A stretch of DNA of 5,845 nucleotides, taken from Bacilli bacterium. Its GTDB lineage: Bacteria > Bacillota_I > Bacilli_A > RF39 > UBA660. The notes under the pieces are model-generated. The model made no database searches, had not been told where the DNA came from, and worked only from the letters and a program-made list of their open reading frames with translations. Made by a program: the position numbers and the translations under genes. The stretch is taken from positions 1 to 5,845 of the forward strand of contig JAILLM010000145.1 in the NCBI GenBank assembly GCA_024693165.1. The letters run 5' to 3'. Numbering within the stretch: the first letter of the stretch is position 1; every line of letters starts with the position of its first letter. Positions 5,468-5,845 of this stretch are shown here, one piece after another.

Positions 5468-5501
5468 GCATATAATAGCACTTTTACCCTTAAAAGTCAA
5501 A
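5468..5501 (-). promoter_or_regulatory. Sigma-A promoter of the sortase-SurfB operon
   Basis: TTGACT (5500-5495), a 17-bp spacer and TATTAT (5477-5472), with TGC before the -10 (extended). Predicted transcription start is about 5465, giving a leader of about 45 nt. It shares AAAGTGCTATTATATGC, with one mismatch, with the SurfA promoter. Confidence 0.85.
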
Positions 5502-5514
5502 TTTGGGAAGCATC

Positions 5515-5539
5515 AAAAAAAGCAACTTTATAGTTGCTT
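5515..5539 (-). terminator. Terminator of the right-edge gene
   Basis: AAGCAACT pairs with AGTTGCTT over 8 bp around a 4-nt loop (5520-5539), followed by seven U on the minus strand. It overlaps the stop codon TAA (5540-5538) and isolates the sortase operon from the gene upstream. Confidence 0.8.
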
Positions 5540-5845
5540 AATGTTTCATCTTTAACTTGGCTATCTTTGGTTTTATTAGAAGAATTAAGTCTACTGGACC
5601 ATTCATTGTATTGATAAGTAGTAGCGCATCTTGTAGATGCTCTAAATATGTATATTCTTTATCAATATAGTTACAATATTCTTCAAAATCAAAGTCAGTA
5701 AACTCACTATCTTCTACATATGCATCGATATATTTTCTAGCATCTCTTAGAATATATACTTTTCTTTCATATTCATCTAAAGATTTAATTCCTAAATAGC
5801 CAGAAACCATATATTTTATATCATCATCATATTTAATATCGTTCA
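5538..5845 (-). CDS. 3' end of an unrecognised gene (runs off right edge)
   Basis: The frame ending at 5538 stays open to the right edge. The first in-window ATG (5810) has no Shine-Dalgarno, and the codons before it read NDIKYDDDIKY. The gene therefore most likely begins outside the window, and at least 101 C-terminal residues are seen. The product is strongly charged and probably helical: SLDEYERKVYILRDARKY, then an acidic, aromatic part (FTDFDFEEYCNYIDKEYTY), and a C-terminus ending in basic residues (IKPKIAKLKMKH). No signal peptide or convincing membrane helix is visible, so a cytoplasmic protein is likely. I recognise no family. A terminator directly after it separates it from the sortase operon, so no functional link is implied. 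Confidence 0.6.
   Translation of the reverse strand, partial: NDIKYDDDIKYMVSGYLGIKSLDEYERKVYILRDARKYIDAYVEDSEFTDFDFEEYCNYIDKEYTYLEHLQDALLLINTMNGPVDLILLIKPKIAKLKMKH

Noticed and set aside
5421..5471. Longer sortase N-terminus starting at the ATG at 5471
   Set aside because: This ATG lies immediately after the -10 hexamer, upstream of or at the transcription start, and its purine-rich stretch is 15 nt away. The ATG at 5420 has GGGAG at good distance and begins directly with the membrane anchor.
1736..5540. Alternative genetic code, suggested by absence of TGA stops
   Set aside because: TGG is used for Trp in conserved positions such as MraY, no gene needs TGA read-through, and seven stops are too few to infer reassignment.
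5538..5810. Complete 90-residue gene starting at 5810
   Set aside because: No Shine-Dalgarno before this ATG, and the frame remains open to the edge; more likely the end of a larger gene.

Overview
The window is AT-rich DNA from a low-GC Gram-positive bacterium (Bacillota). Shine-Dalgarno sequences are strong, promoters are sigma-A type, intergenic gaps are short, and hairpin-plus-U-tract terminators are common. It encodes a peptidoglycan precursor enzyme (MraY), a class B-like sortase and two wall-anchored surface proteins, so the cell has a peptidoglycan wall and no outer membrane. TGG encodes Trp and TGA is not read through, so the standard bacterial code applies. An uncultured gut lineage of Bacilli/Erysipelotrichia type is plausible, but this is a guess from composition and style.

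Left part (1-1724). A small hydrophobic protein runs off the left edge and starts in a TAATG overlap with the stop of a secreted, single-pass membrane protein that carries a cadherin-like beta-sandwich domain (156-1004, minus). A 120-bp divergent promoter region separates this pair from a plus-strand, membrane-anchored zinc-ribbon protein (1125-1724). That gene converges on the next minus-strand gene, and the two share one bidirectional terminator holding both stop codons.

Central and right part (1736-5845, all minus). In transcription order these are: the 3' end of an unrecognised gene entering from the right edge; its terminator; a strong promoter; a class B-like sortase; a translationally coupled cargo protein (SurfB, working name); a terminator; mraY; a terminator; a promoter nearly identical to the sortase promoter; and a second cargo protein (SurfA) paralogous to SurfB. 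Both cargo proteins have a signal peptide, an acidic stalk with an invariant GGSC motif, a proline-rich linker and an APKTGD sorting signal with membrane helix and basic tail.

The likely joint role (inference) is as follows. MraY makes lipid I, which becomes lipid II, the nucleophile that sortases normally use. The sortase cleaves the two cargo proteins at APKTG and links them to wall precursor. The shared promoter sequence suggests that the sortase operon and the separate paralogue are co-expressed. The most unusual features are a Lys where class B sortases have the catalytic Arg, a single conserved cysteine in each cargo protein, and cargo genes flanking mraY as 93%-identical direct repeats.
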